A stretch of DNA of 64,000 nt, taken from contig JAEXSP010000009.1 of assembly GCA_023453795.1 (NCBI GenBank), positions 3,765 through 67,764 of the forward strand, read 5' to 3'. A program made the position numbers and the translations under genes. Each line of letters opens with the position of its first letter. Position 1 is the stretch's first letter. A model generated the notes under the pieces. That model did no database searches and was not told the origin of the DNA. It was given only the letters and a program-made list of their open reading frames with translations. This DNA comes from Bacillota bacterium. Lineage in GTDB: Bacteria; Bacillota; Clostridia; Acetivibrionales; JAEXSP01. Below are positions 17,704 through 27,408 of the stretch, piece by piece.

Positions 17704-18015
17704 TTCTCAACCGCCGTTTGAAATTAGTTCCAATAATAGCATTCCTAATAATATTAAAATATATCGCTGAAAAAGTAAACATTTATGGATTAGGACCTTA
17801 TGCCAAAAATTTCATTGAAGTTTTTTTAAATGATGCCGATATAATAAACGAGTTTTATTTTCTATTTTGAAAAAAAGCAGGAATTATTATTTTTTATATC
17901 GAATATTAAAAGACAAAAGGCAGCTTGCTTAATATAATCTGATGTTATTTCCGTTTTTATTCAAAATAATATCTGTTTTTACATAAGAAAAGGTATGGGG
18001 TAGGAGGGTGCACGT
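17704..18015. other. 312-bp AT-rich divergent intergenic region
   Basis: It separates two divergent genes. I see no ORF with a plausible start, no strong hairpin and no high-quality -35/-10 pair. It presumably contains promoters for both neighbours. Confidence 0.5.
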
Positions 18016-19035
18016 ATGGTTATATATTTCATTATTGTTTTAGGTATCGTTGCTATCATTTCGGTGGCTTTCGGTGCACTCTTAAACAAAAATAAGCTGC
18101 TCAGCCTGCATACTATTTTTGCAATTGCCTTTAGTTCCATAATTATAAGTGCTGCCATGCCGTTTGTTTTTGGCAGATTTATTTCCCAAAGCGGGCAAGT
18201 GACATTTGATAGAAATTTTATTTTGGCTGTAGTAATTTCATTGGTCATATACGCCGCAGCCCTCCTTTTATCAACAGGTCTGATATCGGCCTTTACCTCA
18301 GGAGAAAAAGGAAAAGAATCCGAAGAAAATGTCACTAATAAGAAAAAATGGAATAGAAAGAAAAATTTACTTGCATTCATCGAAGAACAAACAGCAGGGG
18401 AAGAAGTGGAACCGGAAGGTGCTGTTTTACAAGCCTTTGAGCCCGATCAGACTGAAAAACAGACTGACATGACGCAAGCGGGGTATGAAAATATCTTTGA
18501 GAAATCTGTTGACAGTGGACAAAATATTGATAAAATGGGAGTAGAAACAATAGATATAATAGGTGATGCTGTCGAAGATACAGCAAATCCTAATATAAAT
18601 GGTTTACACCTTGACGATTCTTACGACAAAAACGGAAATAATGCAATAAATATGGATGAGCTTGGAATCGGTGAGGATTTCAGTTTAAATAACGAACAGG
18701 AAATTCAACACATTAATTTAGAAAAAAATGCAGATAATATTAATGATGATTCACCGAACGAATCACCAACCATAGAGGAATTTATCGATAAAGCGTTTGA
18801 TCTTAAAACAGAGGGCAATTATGAAGAAGCTGTATTGAATTATATGTATGCTTTGGAAAAAGGGCCTGAGAAGGAATTGGTTTTCTGGATTATACTTGAC
18901 ATATGTGTATTGTATAAGAACTTGGGACAAGCTGAATTGGCTGCGGAAATATTGGAAGGTTACATAAGCAATTACGGTGATTTGATGGATGAATCGGTAA
19001 AGATGGAGATTGAACGGAACTTGTCATATACTTGA
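18016..19035 (+). CDS. membrane protein with C-terminal TPR-like region
   Basis: Three hydrophobic segments lie at about residues 3-22, 30-52 and 65-95. A basic stretch and a long acidic, Asn/Asp-rich linker (~100-250) follow. The C-terminal domain contains TPR-like helices (KAFDLKTEGNYEEAVLNYMY and LYKNLGQAELAAEILEGYI). It may therefore be a membrane-anchored protein-interaction scaffold. An AGGAGG lies near the start. It leads a group with the PRC-barrel and VanW-like genes. No specific function is known to me. Confidence 0.7.
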   Translation: MVIYFIIVLGIVAIISVAFGALLNKNKLLSLHTIFAIAFSSIIISAAMPFVFGRFISQSGQVTFDRNFILAVVISLVIYAAALLLSTGLISAFTSGEKGKESEENVTNKKKWNRKKNLLAFIEEQTAGEEVEPEGAVLQAFEPDQTEKQTDMTQAGYENIFEKSVDSGQNIDKMGVETIDIIGDAVEDTANPNINGLHLDDSYDKNGNNAINMDELGIGEDFSLNNEQEIQHINLEKNADNINDDSPNESPTIEEFIDKAFDLKTEGNYEEAVLNYMYALEKGPEKELVFWIILDICVLYKNLGQAELAAEILEGYISNYGDLMDESVKMEIERNLSYT

Positions 19036-19085
19036 TGCAATCATTTAACCGTAGGCAAGTGAAATTTAAGGGGGTATATCAAGTA

Positions 19086-20078
19086 ATGAAAAAGACTCAG
19101 GAAATTATAAGCTTACCTATTATCAGCATATCTGACGGTATGGAGATCGGAAAGGTCAAAAGCATAATAATCAATGCTGATAAAGGAGCCATTGACTACA
19201 TAGATGTTGATGGCGGGATACAAAGCCTAAGCACAAGGGTCATTCCTACAGAGAACATTCTAGGCATTGGTGAATATGCTCTCACAATAGAAGATGAAAC
19301 AGCTATAATAGACATTAACAAAATTCCTGCAGCAATAGATTTGATTCAGAAAAATGTCCAGGTCAAAGGAACTAAGGTGCTTACTAAAAAAGGCAATCTG
19401 ATTGGTGAAATAGGCGACATTTACATTGACGAAAATGATGTTTGCAGGATTTCCGGTCTTGAGTTCATTGCAGACGCCACCCAGAAAAGAATACGCATAA
19501 TACCCAGAGAATCTGTTATAACCTTTGGGAAAAATCTTATTGTTGTAAAAGAAGATGTGGAGAGCTCATTACTTGATAGACCTACACAGTTAGGATCCGG
19601 CGGTGGTTTCTCCGATAACGAAAAAAAAAATCTGACAACATTTGATAATATTAACCAGCCATATGAATACATGCCGGTTCAAAATGAAGCCGCTTATGTT
19701 ACTGAGAAGCAGACAAGCGAAGGGGAGAATGTCTTAAATGCTTCGATTCCCCAGGAAAATATTACAGTCAGTGATAATGCTGAAAGCAGCATCACTGGTC
19801 AGGAGGCCCCCGCTTTCGGGGGAGGGTTTCCCGAAAATGAAGTTTATACTGAGGCGAATACTGAAGAGCTTGATGATCCTTCAGAACAAAGCAATGCGGC
19901 GAGTTTATTCGAACAAAGGCAACGCCAGTATCTTAATGGCAGAAGGGCTACCAAAACAATAACAGATAACCAAGGCAATATACTTGTAACTGAAGGCGTG
20001 TTGATAGACGATCAGATAATAGATGCGGCAAAAGCAAGTGGGAAGCTGATTGAACTTGTTATGAACAACAAGGCTTAA
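19086..20078 (+). CDS. PRC-barrel domain protein
   Basis: I chose the ATG at 19086 because AAGGGGG precedes it; an in-frame start at 19032 has no ribosome site. Residues 1-85 and 86-165 look like two consecutive PRC-barrel domains (ISDGMEIGKVKSIIIN and TKKGNLIGEIGDIYIDENDV), small beta-barrels found in RNA-processing and photosynthetic proteins. The remaining half is a low-complexity acidic linker ending in a conserved-looking ITDNQGNILVTEGVLID segment. There are no membrane segments. Confidence 0.75.
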   Translation: MKKTQEIISLPIISISDGMEIGKVKSIIINADKGAIDYIDVDGGIQSLSTRVIPTENILGIGEYALTIEDETAIIDINKIPAAIDLIQKNVQVKGTKVLTKKGNLIGEIGDIYIDENDVCRISGLEFIADATQKRIRIIPRESVITFGKNLIVVKEDVESSLLDRPTQLGSGGGFSDNEKKNLTTFDNINQPYEYMPVQNEAAYVTEKQTSEGENVLNASIPQENITVSDNAESSITGQEAPAFGGGFPENEVYTEANTEELDDPSEQSNAASLFEQRQRQYLNGRRATKTITDNQGNILVTEGVLIDDQIIDAAKASGKLIELVMNNKA

Positions 20079-20187
20079 CATTTATTGATGATAAAGGGAG
20101 TATAAAACTACGTTGTTTTATACTCTTTAATTTAATTGAATTGTTTGCAAAAGATGAACTTATTAATTCATTTATGGAGTGACCCTT

Positions 20188-21549
20188 GTGTTTAAAACTC
20201 ATAAAAAACGGACTATTTTTCTTCTAATTCTAATGCAGACCTTCTTAGCGATTGCAGCAGGTCTTACTTTAGTTTTTCTGATTTCGCACAATCGATTGCC
20301 TTCAAGGGTTTATGTAGAGAATACAAATATCGGGGGGCTCAACAAGAATGAAGCCGCTCAAAAGCTTGATAAGGCCTTGGGCAGTACAATCACCGGCAAA
20401 ACATTTAAACTGAAATTCGAGAAAAAGATATATGAGATTAAATACAGTGATATTGATGCCGCAATAGACAGCAAGGCAACAGTGGATTCGGCTTATGGTC
20501 ATGGGAACGGACGCATTTTGGCAAACCTTTTCAACGGAAACTTTTCTCTGAAAGACAAGGATATTTCTCCGGTAATCACATTTAATGAAGGCAAGTTAAG
20601 AGAAAAACTGAAGGACTTCAATGTTATTCTTAACCGCAGCAGGAAAAATGCATATATTTATTTAGACGGAAAAAAAGTAGTAAAGGTGCCTGGAAAATTA
20701 GGGTACAGGTTCAATATGAGTAATGCAGTAAATAAAATTCGCAAAGATATTAGCAAGGACATGGAATCCCCTGTTGAATTCAAAATAAGTAACAATTATG
20801 AGATTTCAACTCTTGTACCAAAGATAACCATTAAAGATTTTAACGGAATAGATGAAATTATTGCTCAGTATACAACCAAAATAACAGATATGGATAATGC
20901 CGATTCAATAAAACAGGCAGTTTCGGCAGTTAATAATTCCATAATATACTCTACCCATTCACATAACGGACAGGGATCAATTTTTTCTTTCAATAAGCAC
21001 CTGCAAAAAGCCAACCTTTTAAGAGCACAAAATAATGAAGGCTATAACCAGGTTGCATCCACCCTTTATGCTGCAATACTGATTGCAGGCATCGACCAAA
21101 ATACCATTACCAGAACACCGCATGAGGAAACAGTAGACTATATTGAGCCGGGGTTAGATGCATGCGTTTTGTCGGATTCCGGGGATCTTAATTTCCAGAA
21201 TACGCTGGACGGCACGATCCTTGTTATCGCTGAAGTAAAAGGGGACAAGGTAATTGTAAGCATATTGGGGAAAAGACTGAATAATTCGTCCAACTCAATC
21301 AAAACTGAGGTGCAGCAAAGGTATACACCTACAGTAATCAATACGGAGAACCAGGATCTGAAGCCCGGAGAGAAGAAAATGATAAGCCAGGGTAAGGAAG
21401 GGTTGAAAGTAAACGTATACAGAGTAATGCTTTCAGGCGGTCAGGAAGTAGACAGGCAATTGCTTTACTACGATCAGTACAAGCCTATTGATGCAGTTGT
21501 CCAGATCGGCCCTAATACAAACTGGCATGATAGCGGCATTTCCAAATAG
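20188..21549 (+). CDS. VanW-family-like membrane-anchored protein with G5 domain
   Basis: An N-terminal membrane anchor (residues ~8-33) is followed by YpeB-like peptidoglycan-binding domains (GGLNKNEAAQKLDKAL). The VanW core (STLYAAILIAGIDQNTITR, VDYIEPGLDACV) comes next, then a C-terminal G5-like domain (QDLKPGEKKMISQGKEG). The usual VanW GGGxCQ motif is degenerate here. The start was set at GTG 20188, eight bases after GGAG. It probably acts at the outer face of the membrane on or near peptidoglycan. A terminator follows. Confidence 0.78.
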   Translation: MFKTHKKRTIFLLILMQTFLAIAAGLTLVFLISHNRLPSRVYVENTNIGGLNKNEAAQKLDKALGSTITGKTFKLKFEKKIYEIKYSDIDAAIDSKATVDSAYGHGNGRILANLFNGNFSLKDKDISPVITFNEGKLREKLKDFNVILNRSRKNAYIYLDGKKVVKVPGKLGYRFNMSNAVNKIRKDISKDMESPVEFKISNNYEISTLVPKITIKDFNGIDEIIAQYTTKITDMDNADSIKQAVSAVNNSIIYSTHSHNGQGSIFSFNKHLQKANLLRAQNNEGYNQVASTLYAAILIAGIDQNTITRTPHEETVDYIEPGLDACVLSDSGDLNFQNTLDGTILVIAEVKGDKVIVSILGKRLNNSSNSIKTEVQQRYTPTVINTENQDLKPGEKKMISQGKEGLKVNVYRVMLSGGQEVDRQLLYYDQYKPIDAVVQIGPNTNWHDSGISK

Positions 21550-21563
21550 ACGATGAAAAAAAT

Positions 21564-21595
21564 AAAAGGAGCAGAATCGCCTGCTCCTTTGTTTT
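21564..21595 (+). terminator. terminator between the VanW-like gene and mecA
   Basis: AAAGGAGCAG and CTGCTCCTTT form a 10-bp stem around AATCGC, followed by GTTTT. It lies between convergent genes. Confidence 0.8.
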
Positions 21596-21603
21596 ATGCA
21601 AAT

Positions 21604-22230
21604 TTAGAAATAATTGCTTATGACTTCTAATGCATTATAATCTATGATTTTTGTTCCGTGCTCGTTAAGGAGCCCGTCATAAAACATAACATTTGCTACT
21701 TTTCTCCCGAAATCACTTAAAATAGCTTCAAATGCCTTGTTATCATCCGGGTTGAAATTATTTCTTGCAAGTACCATGTAGTAAGTATTCTTATATTTGT
21801 AAAGCGAGCTTTCCCCTGTGTATGCCGGCATCAACTGGCGGCAGAGAGCACATATGTCCTCGAAATCATTAAATGAGTATATCATTATAGAAGAGAGAAT
21901 CTTGTGGTTTTTTTTCTTTACCCTAAGGTCGTTCTTTTTGAATCTGTTTTTAATATACTTATGGATCGATTCAAAATCACCGTCTTCGTCTATTCTTGTT
22001 ATCGTAATCACAAACCCTTCGCCTGAATCGGGGATGGCTTCTATGGCTAATTGCGAGTCGGAAGTATTAAAACCGAATTCGATTTCAGCCTGTTCCATCA
22101 TATCCCAGAATAATTCCTGTGCCGCAGGAGAATTATAATTCAGAGAGCTGAGATCTATATTCCGCTCTTCCAAATCATCTATAGATATAGTGACTTTAAT
22201 GACATTGTCATTTACTCTTTCGATTTTCAT
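21604..22230 (-). CDS. mecA: adaptor protein MecA
   Basis: MecA delivers substrates to the ClpC/ClpP protease in Firmicutes. The product begins MKIERVNDNVIKVTI and continues with DLEERNIDLSSL and AAQELFWDMMEQAEIEFGF, the recognisable N-terminal substrate-binding domain. The C-terminal ClpC-interacting domain occupies the last ~100 residues. I set the start at 22230 because that matches the family N-terminus; an ATG four codons upstream overlaps the GGTG ribosome site. Length (208 aa) is normal. Confidence 0.9.
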   Translation of the reverse strand: MKIERVNDNVIKVTISIDDLEERNIDLSSLNYNSPAAQELFWDMMEQAEIEFGFNTSDSQLAIEAIPDSGEGFVITITRIDEDGDFESIHKYIKNRFKKNDLRVKKKNHKILSSIMIYSFNDFEDICALCRQLMPAYTGESSLYKYKNTYYMVLARNNFNPDDNKAFEAILSDFGRKVANVMFYDGLLNEHGTKIIDYNALEVISNYF

Positions 22231-22648
22231 CTTTATCACCAACTGTCTAATAATATTTTACGGTTCATACAAACTTTTATATTTAGTCTCTTATTTTACT
22301 ATCATGTCAGGGGCGATTCAACCCCGCAAATAATGGATAAAACTTTTAAATGCGTTAATGATACTTTATTAAATATATTATACTTCCTGTAAAGAAAAAA
22401 GAGAAGAAAAATTATTTTGCAATAAATTTCTTATTTTTTACAATAAACAACATTTGCCAGAGTTTTACCTTATAATGAAATATTAGTCATATTAGATTAT
22501 TTGATTTACTCAAATACTAATGTCGTGAAATCTATTATATTTTAACGTTAAAACTCTAAAATATAGACATAATGTTGAAAATGGTTTGTTGTATAGTTAT
22601 AATGGAAATAGTATGGTTGAACTTATTAATATTTGTTTATGAGGTTCT
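22231..22648. other. divergent intergenic region between mecA and maf
   Basis: This AT-rich stretch contains the palindrome TTAACGTTAA near 22542, and the maf promoter listed separately. I see no gene or structured RNA. Confidence 0.5.
22575..22603 (+). promoter_or_regulatory. promoter of the maf-radC-mre cluster
   Basis: TTGAAA (22575-22580) and TATAAT (22598-22603) are 17 bp apart, 45 bp upstream of the maf start. Confidence 0.75.
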
Positions 22649-23224
22649 ATGAAAGATATAATACTTGCATCTGCTTCACCCAGACGTATGGATTTGCTAA
22701 GGCAGGTAGGCCTCGAATTCAGAGTTGAGCCTTCAAATATCGATGAAAAAAACGATATGGGGTGCAGTGCGGAACAATTGGTAAAAAAGCTGTCATACGA
22801 AAAAGCTTTGAGCGTAGCAAAGAGCATAAAGACGGATTCAATGGTAATAGGCGCCGATACTGTCGTTTTCAGGGGAAATATATTGGGAAAGCCTGAGGAT
22901 AAGATTCAAGCTTATGAAATGTTGAAATTCCTTCAGGGCGACTGGCATGAGGTCATTACCGGGCTGTCGGTAATAGAATGCTCCAGTATGAAAAACGTTA
23001 CTTGCTGCGAAACAACACGTGTGAAGATGAGGACAATGACCGACCGGCTAATTAAAGCCTATATTGACACCGGGGAACCCATGGATAAAGCCGGGGCCTA
23101 TGGAATACAGGGCTTTGGTGCTCTACTTGTGGAAAAAATCGAGGGTTGTTATTTTAACGTGGTCGGACTGCCTCTTCAGAAGCTAAGCGTGGTGCTTGAA
23201 GAGTTTGGAGTAAAGATTTTATGA
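22649..23224 (+). CDS. maf: Maf-like nucleotide pyrophosphatase
   Basis: Maf proteins hydrolyse non-canonical or modified nucleoside triphosphates such as dTTP/UTP derivatives, and have been linked to septum control. The 191-residue protein begins ILASASPRRMDLLRQVGLEF, the family signature, and has IGADTVV, KPEDKIQA and DKAGAYGIQGFGA. Its place ahead of radC, mreBCD and minCDE is the classical Firmicute arrangement. Confidence 0.93.
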   Translation: MKDIILASASPRRMDLLRQVGLEFRVEPSNIDEKNDMGCSAEQLVKKLSYEKALSVAKSIKTDSMVIGADTVVFRGNILGKPEDKIQAYEMLKFLQGDWHEVITGLSVIECSSMKNVTCCETTRVKMRTMTDRLIKAYIDTGEPMDKAGAYGIQGFGALLVEKIEGCYFNVVGLPLQKLSVVLEEFGVKIL

Positions 23225-23361
23225 ATAAAATCAGTTGACAGTGTCAAAGGCAGACAGGGTTGATAAATAGTTTCAGGGTTCGAGTAAGAAACGTAGTAAG
23301 TTAAGCCGAATTGAACGAAGGAATGTACCTTGAACTGAAATCTGAAGGTTGGGGGCATTTT

Positions 23362-24060
23362 ATGAAAGATGGCAAGAAATTGAAGATGAAAGAGCTTCCT
23401 GCCAGTGAAAGACCTTATGAGAAGCTTGAGAAATCAGGCGCTGAGGCTTTGTCGGATGCAGAGCTGATGGCTATCATTATAAAGACAGGAAGCAAAACCG
23501 AGACATCTGTTGCAGTAGCACAGAAGCTGCTGAAGCAGGGCTCCGATGAAGGGTTGAACGGCCTGCATGAACTCTCGCTTGAACAGCTTAAGAAAATAAG
23601 CGGTATAGGAAGGGTTAAGGCACTTCAAATAAAGGCTGTTATGGAACTCTCAAAGAGAGCAGCACTGTCAGGTATGGGGGACAAAATAGTAATAAAATGT
23701 CCCGAAGACGTTAGCAGGATTATGATGGAAGAAATGAGACACTTAAAGAAAGAAGTTTTTAAAGTTATACTGCTTAACACAAAAAACAGAATAATCAGAA
23801 CCGTAGTGGTTTCGACAGGAAGCTTGAATGCATCCATTGTACATCCGAGGGAGGCTTTCAGTGAGGCAGTGAAATCAGGTGCTTCATGCGTAATCTTCGT
23901 ACATAATCACCCAAGCGGCGATCCTGAACCAAGTAAAGAGGATATTGAAACGACAGGGAGACTGACTGAAGCGGGAAATGTGCTGGGGATTGGTGTGATA
24001 GACCACATAATTATAGGAAACGGCAAATACATAAGCCTTAAGGAAAAAGGGTTTATATGA
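23362..24060 (+). CDS. radC: RadC family JAB/JAMM domain protein
   Basis: The 232-residue protein has an N-terminal helix-hairpin-helix region (LEQLKKISGIGRVKALQIKAV is the core) and a C-terminal JAMM metalloprotease-like domain with HNHPSGDPEPSKED. Its role is unsettled: the original DNA-repair assignment is not supported. I moved the start to ATG 23362, which has GGGGG at ideal spacing and gives the family N-terminus; a start at 23311 would add 17 residues. It sits between maf and mreB. Confidence 0.92.
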   Translation: MKDGKKLKMKELPASERPYEKLEKSGAEALSDAELMAIIIKTGSKTETSVAVAQKLLKQGSDEGLNGLHELSLEQLKKISGIGRVKALQIKAVMELSKRAALSGMGDKIVIKCPEDVSRIMMEEMRHLKKEVFKVILLNTKNRIIRTVVVSTGSLNASIVHPREAFSEAVKSGASCVIFVHNHPSGDPEPSKEDIETTGRLTEAGNVLGIGVIDHIIIGNGKYISLKEKGFI

Positions 24061-24137
24061 TTACAAAGAATAAAATTGCCGGCGAGGTTGCTTTATAAAC
24101 ATAGGATAGTTTTCATAATATACAGGAGGATTAGATA

Positions 24138-25160
24138 ATGAGCTTATTCGCAAGAGATATAGGAATTGATTTGGGTACAGCCAACACGCTTGTTCATGTA
24201 AAAGGAAAAGGAATTGTGGTAAGAGAACCGTCTGTAGTTGCAATGAACTCCAAAAGCGGTGAAATACTTGCAGTTGGTGATGATGCAAAAAGTATGATAG
24301 GAAGAACTCCGGGAAATATTGTTGCAATAAGACCTATGAAGGATGGCGTTATTGCTGATTTCGATGTTACGCAGACTATGTTGAAATATTTTATCAGAAG
24401 GGCTATTTCCAAAGGGATGATTAGCAAGCCCAGAGTTGTTATATGTGTGCCTTCAGGTGTTACGGAAGTTGAGAAAAGGGCTGTTGAAGAGGCGACGATT
24501 CAGGCCGGTGCAAAGGAAGCATATTTGATAGAAGAGCCTATGGCTGCCGCCATTGGAGCAAATCTGCCTGTAGAAGAGCCATCCGGAAGCATGGTTGTAG
24601 ATATTGGGGGAGGTACAAGCGAAGTTGCTGTAATTTCCCTCGGAGGAATAGTCACAAGCAAGTCGTTAAGGGTAGCGGGCGATGAATTCGATGAGTCTAT
24701 TGTGCATTATATTAAAAAAGAATATAATCTAATGATAGGAGAAAGAACTGCTGAAGAAATAAAGATGGCGATCGGAGCCGCATACCCAAAGCCAAAGGAA
24801 GAAAAGCTGGAAATAAGGGGCAGAGATCTTATTACCGGATTGCCGAAAAATCTTGCCGTGACATCAGCTGAGATTTCCGAAGCTTTGAAAGAGCCAATAA
24901 ATTCAGTAGTGGATTCAATTAAACTAACTCTTGAAAAGACTCCTCCCGAGCTTGCTGCAGATATAATGGACAGAGGTATAATGCTTACCGGAGGCGGTGC
25001 ATTGTTGAGCGGACTTGACAGGCTGATAAAGGAAGAGACCGGTATGCCTGTTTCCATTGCAGAAAATCCGTTGGACTGTGTTGCAATAGGGACAGGAAAA
25101 GTGCTTGAGGAAATAGAAATATTGAAAAAAGTGTTGATATCTCCAAAAAAGCTGAAATAA
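24138..25160 (+). CDS. mreB: rod shape-determining protein MreB
   Basis: MreB is the bacterial actin that organises lateral cell-wall synthesis. The 340-residue product has DIGIDLGTANTLVHVKGKG (phosphate-1), a phosphate-2 motif VVDIGGGTSE and GIMLTGGGALL at the adenosine site. AGGAGG precedes the ATG. It is followed by mreC and mreD with short spacers, forming the usual elongasome operon. Confidence 0.97.
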   Translation: MSLFARDIGIDLGTANTLVHVKGKGIVVREPSVVAMNSKSGEILAVGDDAKSMIGRTPGNIVAIRPMKDGVIADFDVTQTMLKYFIRRAISKGMISKPRVVICVPSGVTEVEKRAVEEATIQAGAKEAYLIEEPMAAAIGANLPVEEPSGSMVVDIGGGTSEVAVISLGGIVTSKSLRVAGDEFDESIVHYIKKEYNLMIGERTAEEIKMAIGAAYPKPKEEKLEIRGRDLITGLPKNLAVTSAEISEALKEPINSVVDSIKLTLEKTPPELAADIMDRGIMLTGGGALLSGLDRLIKEETGMPVSIAENPLDCVAIGTGKVLEEIEILKKVLISPKKLK

Positions 25161-25181
25161 ATTTGAAGGGGGACAATCCTG

Positions 25182-26012
25182 TTGTTGCGGTTATTTAAAA
25201 GCAAAGCTTTCGTAATTATTTTCGTGACGGTACTGCTGTTTACCATTATGATAGCTTCATCCGATGGAAACAGTAAGCTTAACATTGTAAGTAATTCCGT
25301 AAGCACTGTGTTTGACCCTTTCCAGGAATTCTTCTCTTATTCCGCCAAAAAGGTTGAAGGATTTTTTTCTATGTTTGGCGATAAGAAGGCATTGATTGAA
25401 GAGAATAAAAAGCTCAAAGACGAGATTGATAAGCTTAAAAGCGATAAAAGGCAGCTGCTGGAATACAAACGTGAAAATGTAAGACTTATGGAAGACTTGA
25501 ACTTGAAAAAAGAGTTCAGTAATTTCTCTCAGACAGGTGCAAACGTTATTGCAAAGGATATGGGCAACTGGTTCAATACCTTCAAGATTGACAGGGGCAG
25601 CAAGGACGGAATTAAAAACAATATGCCCATAGTCACAAGCAAGGGGCTCGTGGGAAGAATTCTGTCTGCAGAATTTACGTCTTCCAAGGTAATTCCAATT
25701 ATTGACCCGGACAGTTCGGTTTCCGGCATAATCGTTAAAACCAGGGATGATGTAATTATTAAAGGCGATGTAGCTTTAAAAGACCAAGGGTACTGCAGAA
25801 TGGACTATATTCCGCTTGATGCCGACATAACTGTCGGAGATGAGATCATAACATCAGGTATTGGCGGAATATACCCGAAGGGCATCCTTATAGGAACGGT
25901 CAAAGAAATAAGAAGATCAAATAACAATCTGAGCAGGTATGCCATAATAAAGCCCAGCGTTGATTTCAGAAGACTTGAAGAGGTTTTCGTCCTGGAGAAT
26001 AAAGTTAAATAA
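25182..26012 (+). CDS. mreC: rod shape-determining protein MreC
   Basis: MreC is a bitopic membrane protein that links MreB to the peptidoglycan synthases outside. It has an N-terminal membrane helix (residues ~7-25), a coiled coil (~65-110) and a C-terminal double beta-barrel (VIAKDMGNWFNTFKIDRGSK, GLVGRIL, TSGIGGIYPKGILIG). The start is the TTG at 25182, about nine bases after AAGGGGG. The length of 276 residues is normal. Confidence 0.93.
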   Translation: MLRLFKSKAFVIIFVTVLLFTIMIASSDGNSKLNIVSNSVSTVFDPFQEFFSYSAKKVEGFFSMFGDKKALIEENKKLKDEIDKLKSDKRQLLEYKRENVRLMEDLNLKKEFSNFSQTGANVIAKDMGNWFNTFKIDRGSKDGIKNNMPIVTSKGLVGRILSAEFTSSKVIPIIDPDSSVSGIIVKTRDDVIIKGDVALKDQGYCRMDYIPLDADITVGDEIITSGIGGIYPKGILIGTVKEIRRSNNNLSRYAIIKPSVDFRRLEEVFVLENKVK

Positions 26013-26038
26013 ATTATAAAGTAGGTTTAAAGCAAGGA

Positions 26039-26554
26039 ATGAAAACTAAGATTCTGGTATATACCGTCTGTATTTTTGTCATAGTATTACTGCAGTCCAC
26101 TATTTTGGACTATATCAAGATTTTTAGCATAAAGCCGAACCTTTTGATAATTTTTGTGGTTTCAGTCGCTTTGTTGCGGGGAAATGTTGAAGGTGCTGTC
26201 ATTGGCTTTTTCTGCGGACTCCTTCATGATATGGTAACGGGAAGAATTCTGGGTTTTTATGCTTTGTTAGGTATGTATCTCGGATTGATCATGGGGTCTG
26301 TTAACAAGAGACTTTATAGAGAAAATTTTCTGGTTATCATATTTTTTACATTTATATCATCTATAGGATATGAATTGGCAGTGTGCTTCCTGAATTATTT
26401 ATTCATAGGTAAAATAGACTTGATTTATTCGGCAAGAAGCATTATTTTTCCCGAGTCGGTTTACAACAGCATAGTCTCGGTATTCATATATGTGTTTGTT
26501 ATCAAGCTGAATGACAGGTTCCAATCTGTAAAGAAGGTTTCCAGAAAATATTGA
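26039..26554 (+). CDS. mreD: rod shape-determining protein MreD
   Basis: The 171-residue protein is almost entirely hydrophobic, with about five to six membrane segments. It carries the MreD-like KPNLLIIFVVSVALLRG and GFFCGLLHDMVTGRILG. MreD is the integral membrane component of the elongasome. The ribosome site is unusual: AAGG lies only one base from the ATG. In many relatives a penicillin-binding protein follows mreD, but here minC follows directly. Confidence 0.9.
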   Translation: MKTKILVYTVCIFVIVLLQSTILDYIKIFSIKPNLLIIFVVSVALLRGNVEGAVIGFFCGLLHDMVTGRILGFYALLGMYLGLIMGSVNKRLYRENFLVIIFFTFISSIGYELAVCFLNYLFIGKIDLIYSARSIIFPESVYNSIVSVFIYVFVIKLNDRFQSVKKVSRKY

Positions 26555-26595
26555 AAAGCGTTGAGATAAACATTATTTACGGGGGTTAAAACAAA

Positions 26596-27273
26596 ATGGA
26601 TTCGTGTAATGTAACTTTTAAAGCTACTGTCAATGGTTTGATCATATTGATGCATGAAGAAGATGATTTTGAGTCGATATACAATCAGATTGAGAAAAAG
26701 GTGGCTTCAGCAGGAAGGTTTTTCAGAGATGCTTCAATCAGCATAAAATATAGAGGTAAAAAGCTGTCCAAAGAACAAGAAGACAAGATTATGAATCTTA
26801 TGATAGCTAAAACCGGCGCAGAGATAAAGGGTATAAAGGAAGACCTGGAAGAGGATGTAAAACCTGTTTCGAGGAAAAGCGAGCCGGTAGATAAGATAAC
26901 GATGAAGAAATTCTTTTTTAAAGGAATTAATGAGGGTGTCACGAAGTTCTACAGGGGTACTGTCAGGTCAGGCCAGCTTATTAACTTCGATGGTAATCTT
27001 GTTGTAGTAGGGGACGTCAATCCGGGCGGGGAAGTCATTGCAACAGGAAACGTCCTGGTAATGGGTTCACTCAGGGGCATGGTGCATGCAGGCGCGGACG
27101 GCAATAAAGAAGCTTTGGTTGTTGCCTTTAACCTGCAGCCTACACAACTCAGAATTGCAGATGTAATAACAAGAGCTCCCGACGAAAAAAGCAGTGTTTC
27201 ACCTTTCATACCCGAACTGGCTTTTGTAAAGGATGATACTGTCTATATAGAACGCTATTTGCCCCAAAGATGA
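26596..27273 (+). CDS. minC: septum site-determining protein MinC
   Basis: MinC inhibits FtsZ assembly away from mid-cell. Residues 1-100 form the variable N-terminal FtsZ-antagonising domain. Residues ~115-225 form the beta-helical C-terminal dimerisation and MinD-binding domain (RSGQLINFDGNLVVVGDVN, PGGEVIATGNVLVMGSLRG). GGGGG precedes the ATG. It starts the min part of the cluster. Confidence 0.95.
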   Translation: MDSCNVTFKATVNGLIILMHEEDDFESIYNQIEKKVASAGRFFRDASISIKYRGKKLSKEQEDKIMNLMIAKTGAEIKGIKEDLEEDVKPVSRKSEPVDKITMKKFFFKGINEGVTKFYRGTVRSGQLINFDGNLVVVGDVNPGGEVIATGNVLVMGSLRGMVHAGADGNKEALVVAFNLQPTQLRIADVITRAPDEKSSVSPFIPELAFVKDDTVYIERYLPQR

Positions 27274-27408
27274 AATCGAGAGTTTCAATTGACAAAATGC
27301 CAAAAGGAATATATATTTTTATATGTAAGCATGTACAATCACACTTAAAACATACATTCGATCCTGTATTAGGTGTTTCGTATACGAATAAAACTGGGGG
27401 TAAGATTG

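Noticed and set aside
23230..23300. tRNA-like GGGTTCGAGT words before radC
   Set aside because: No acceptor, D- or anticodon stem can be formed around them.
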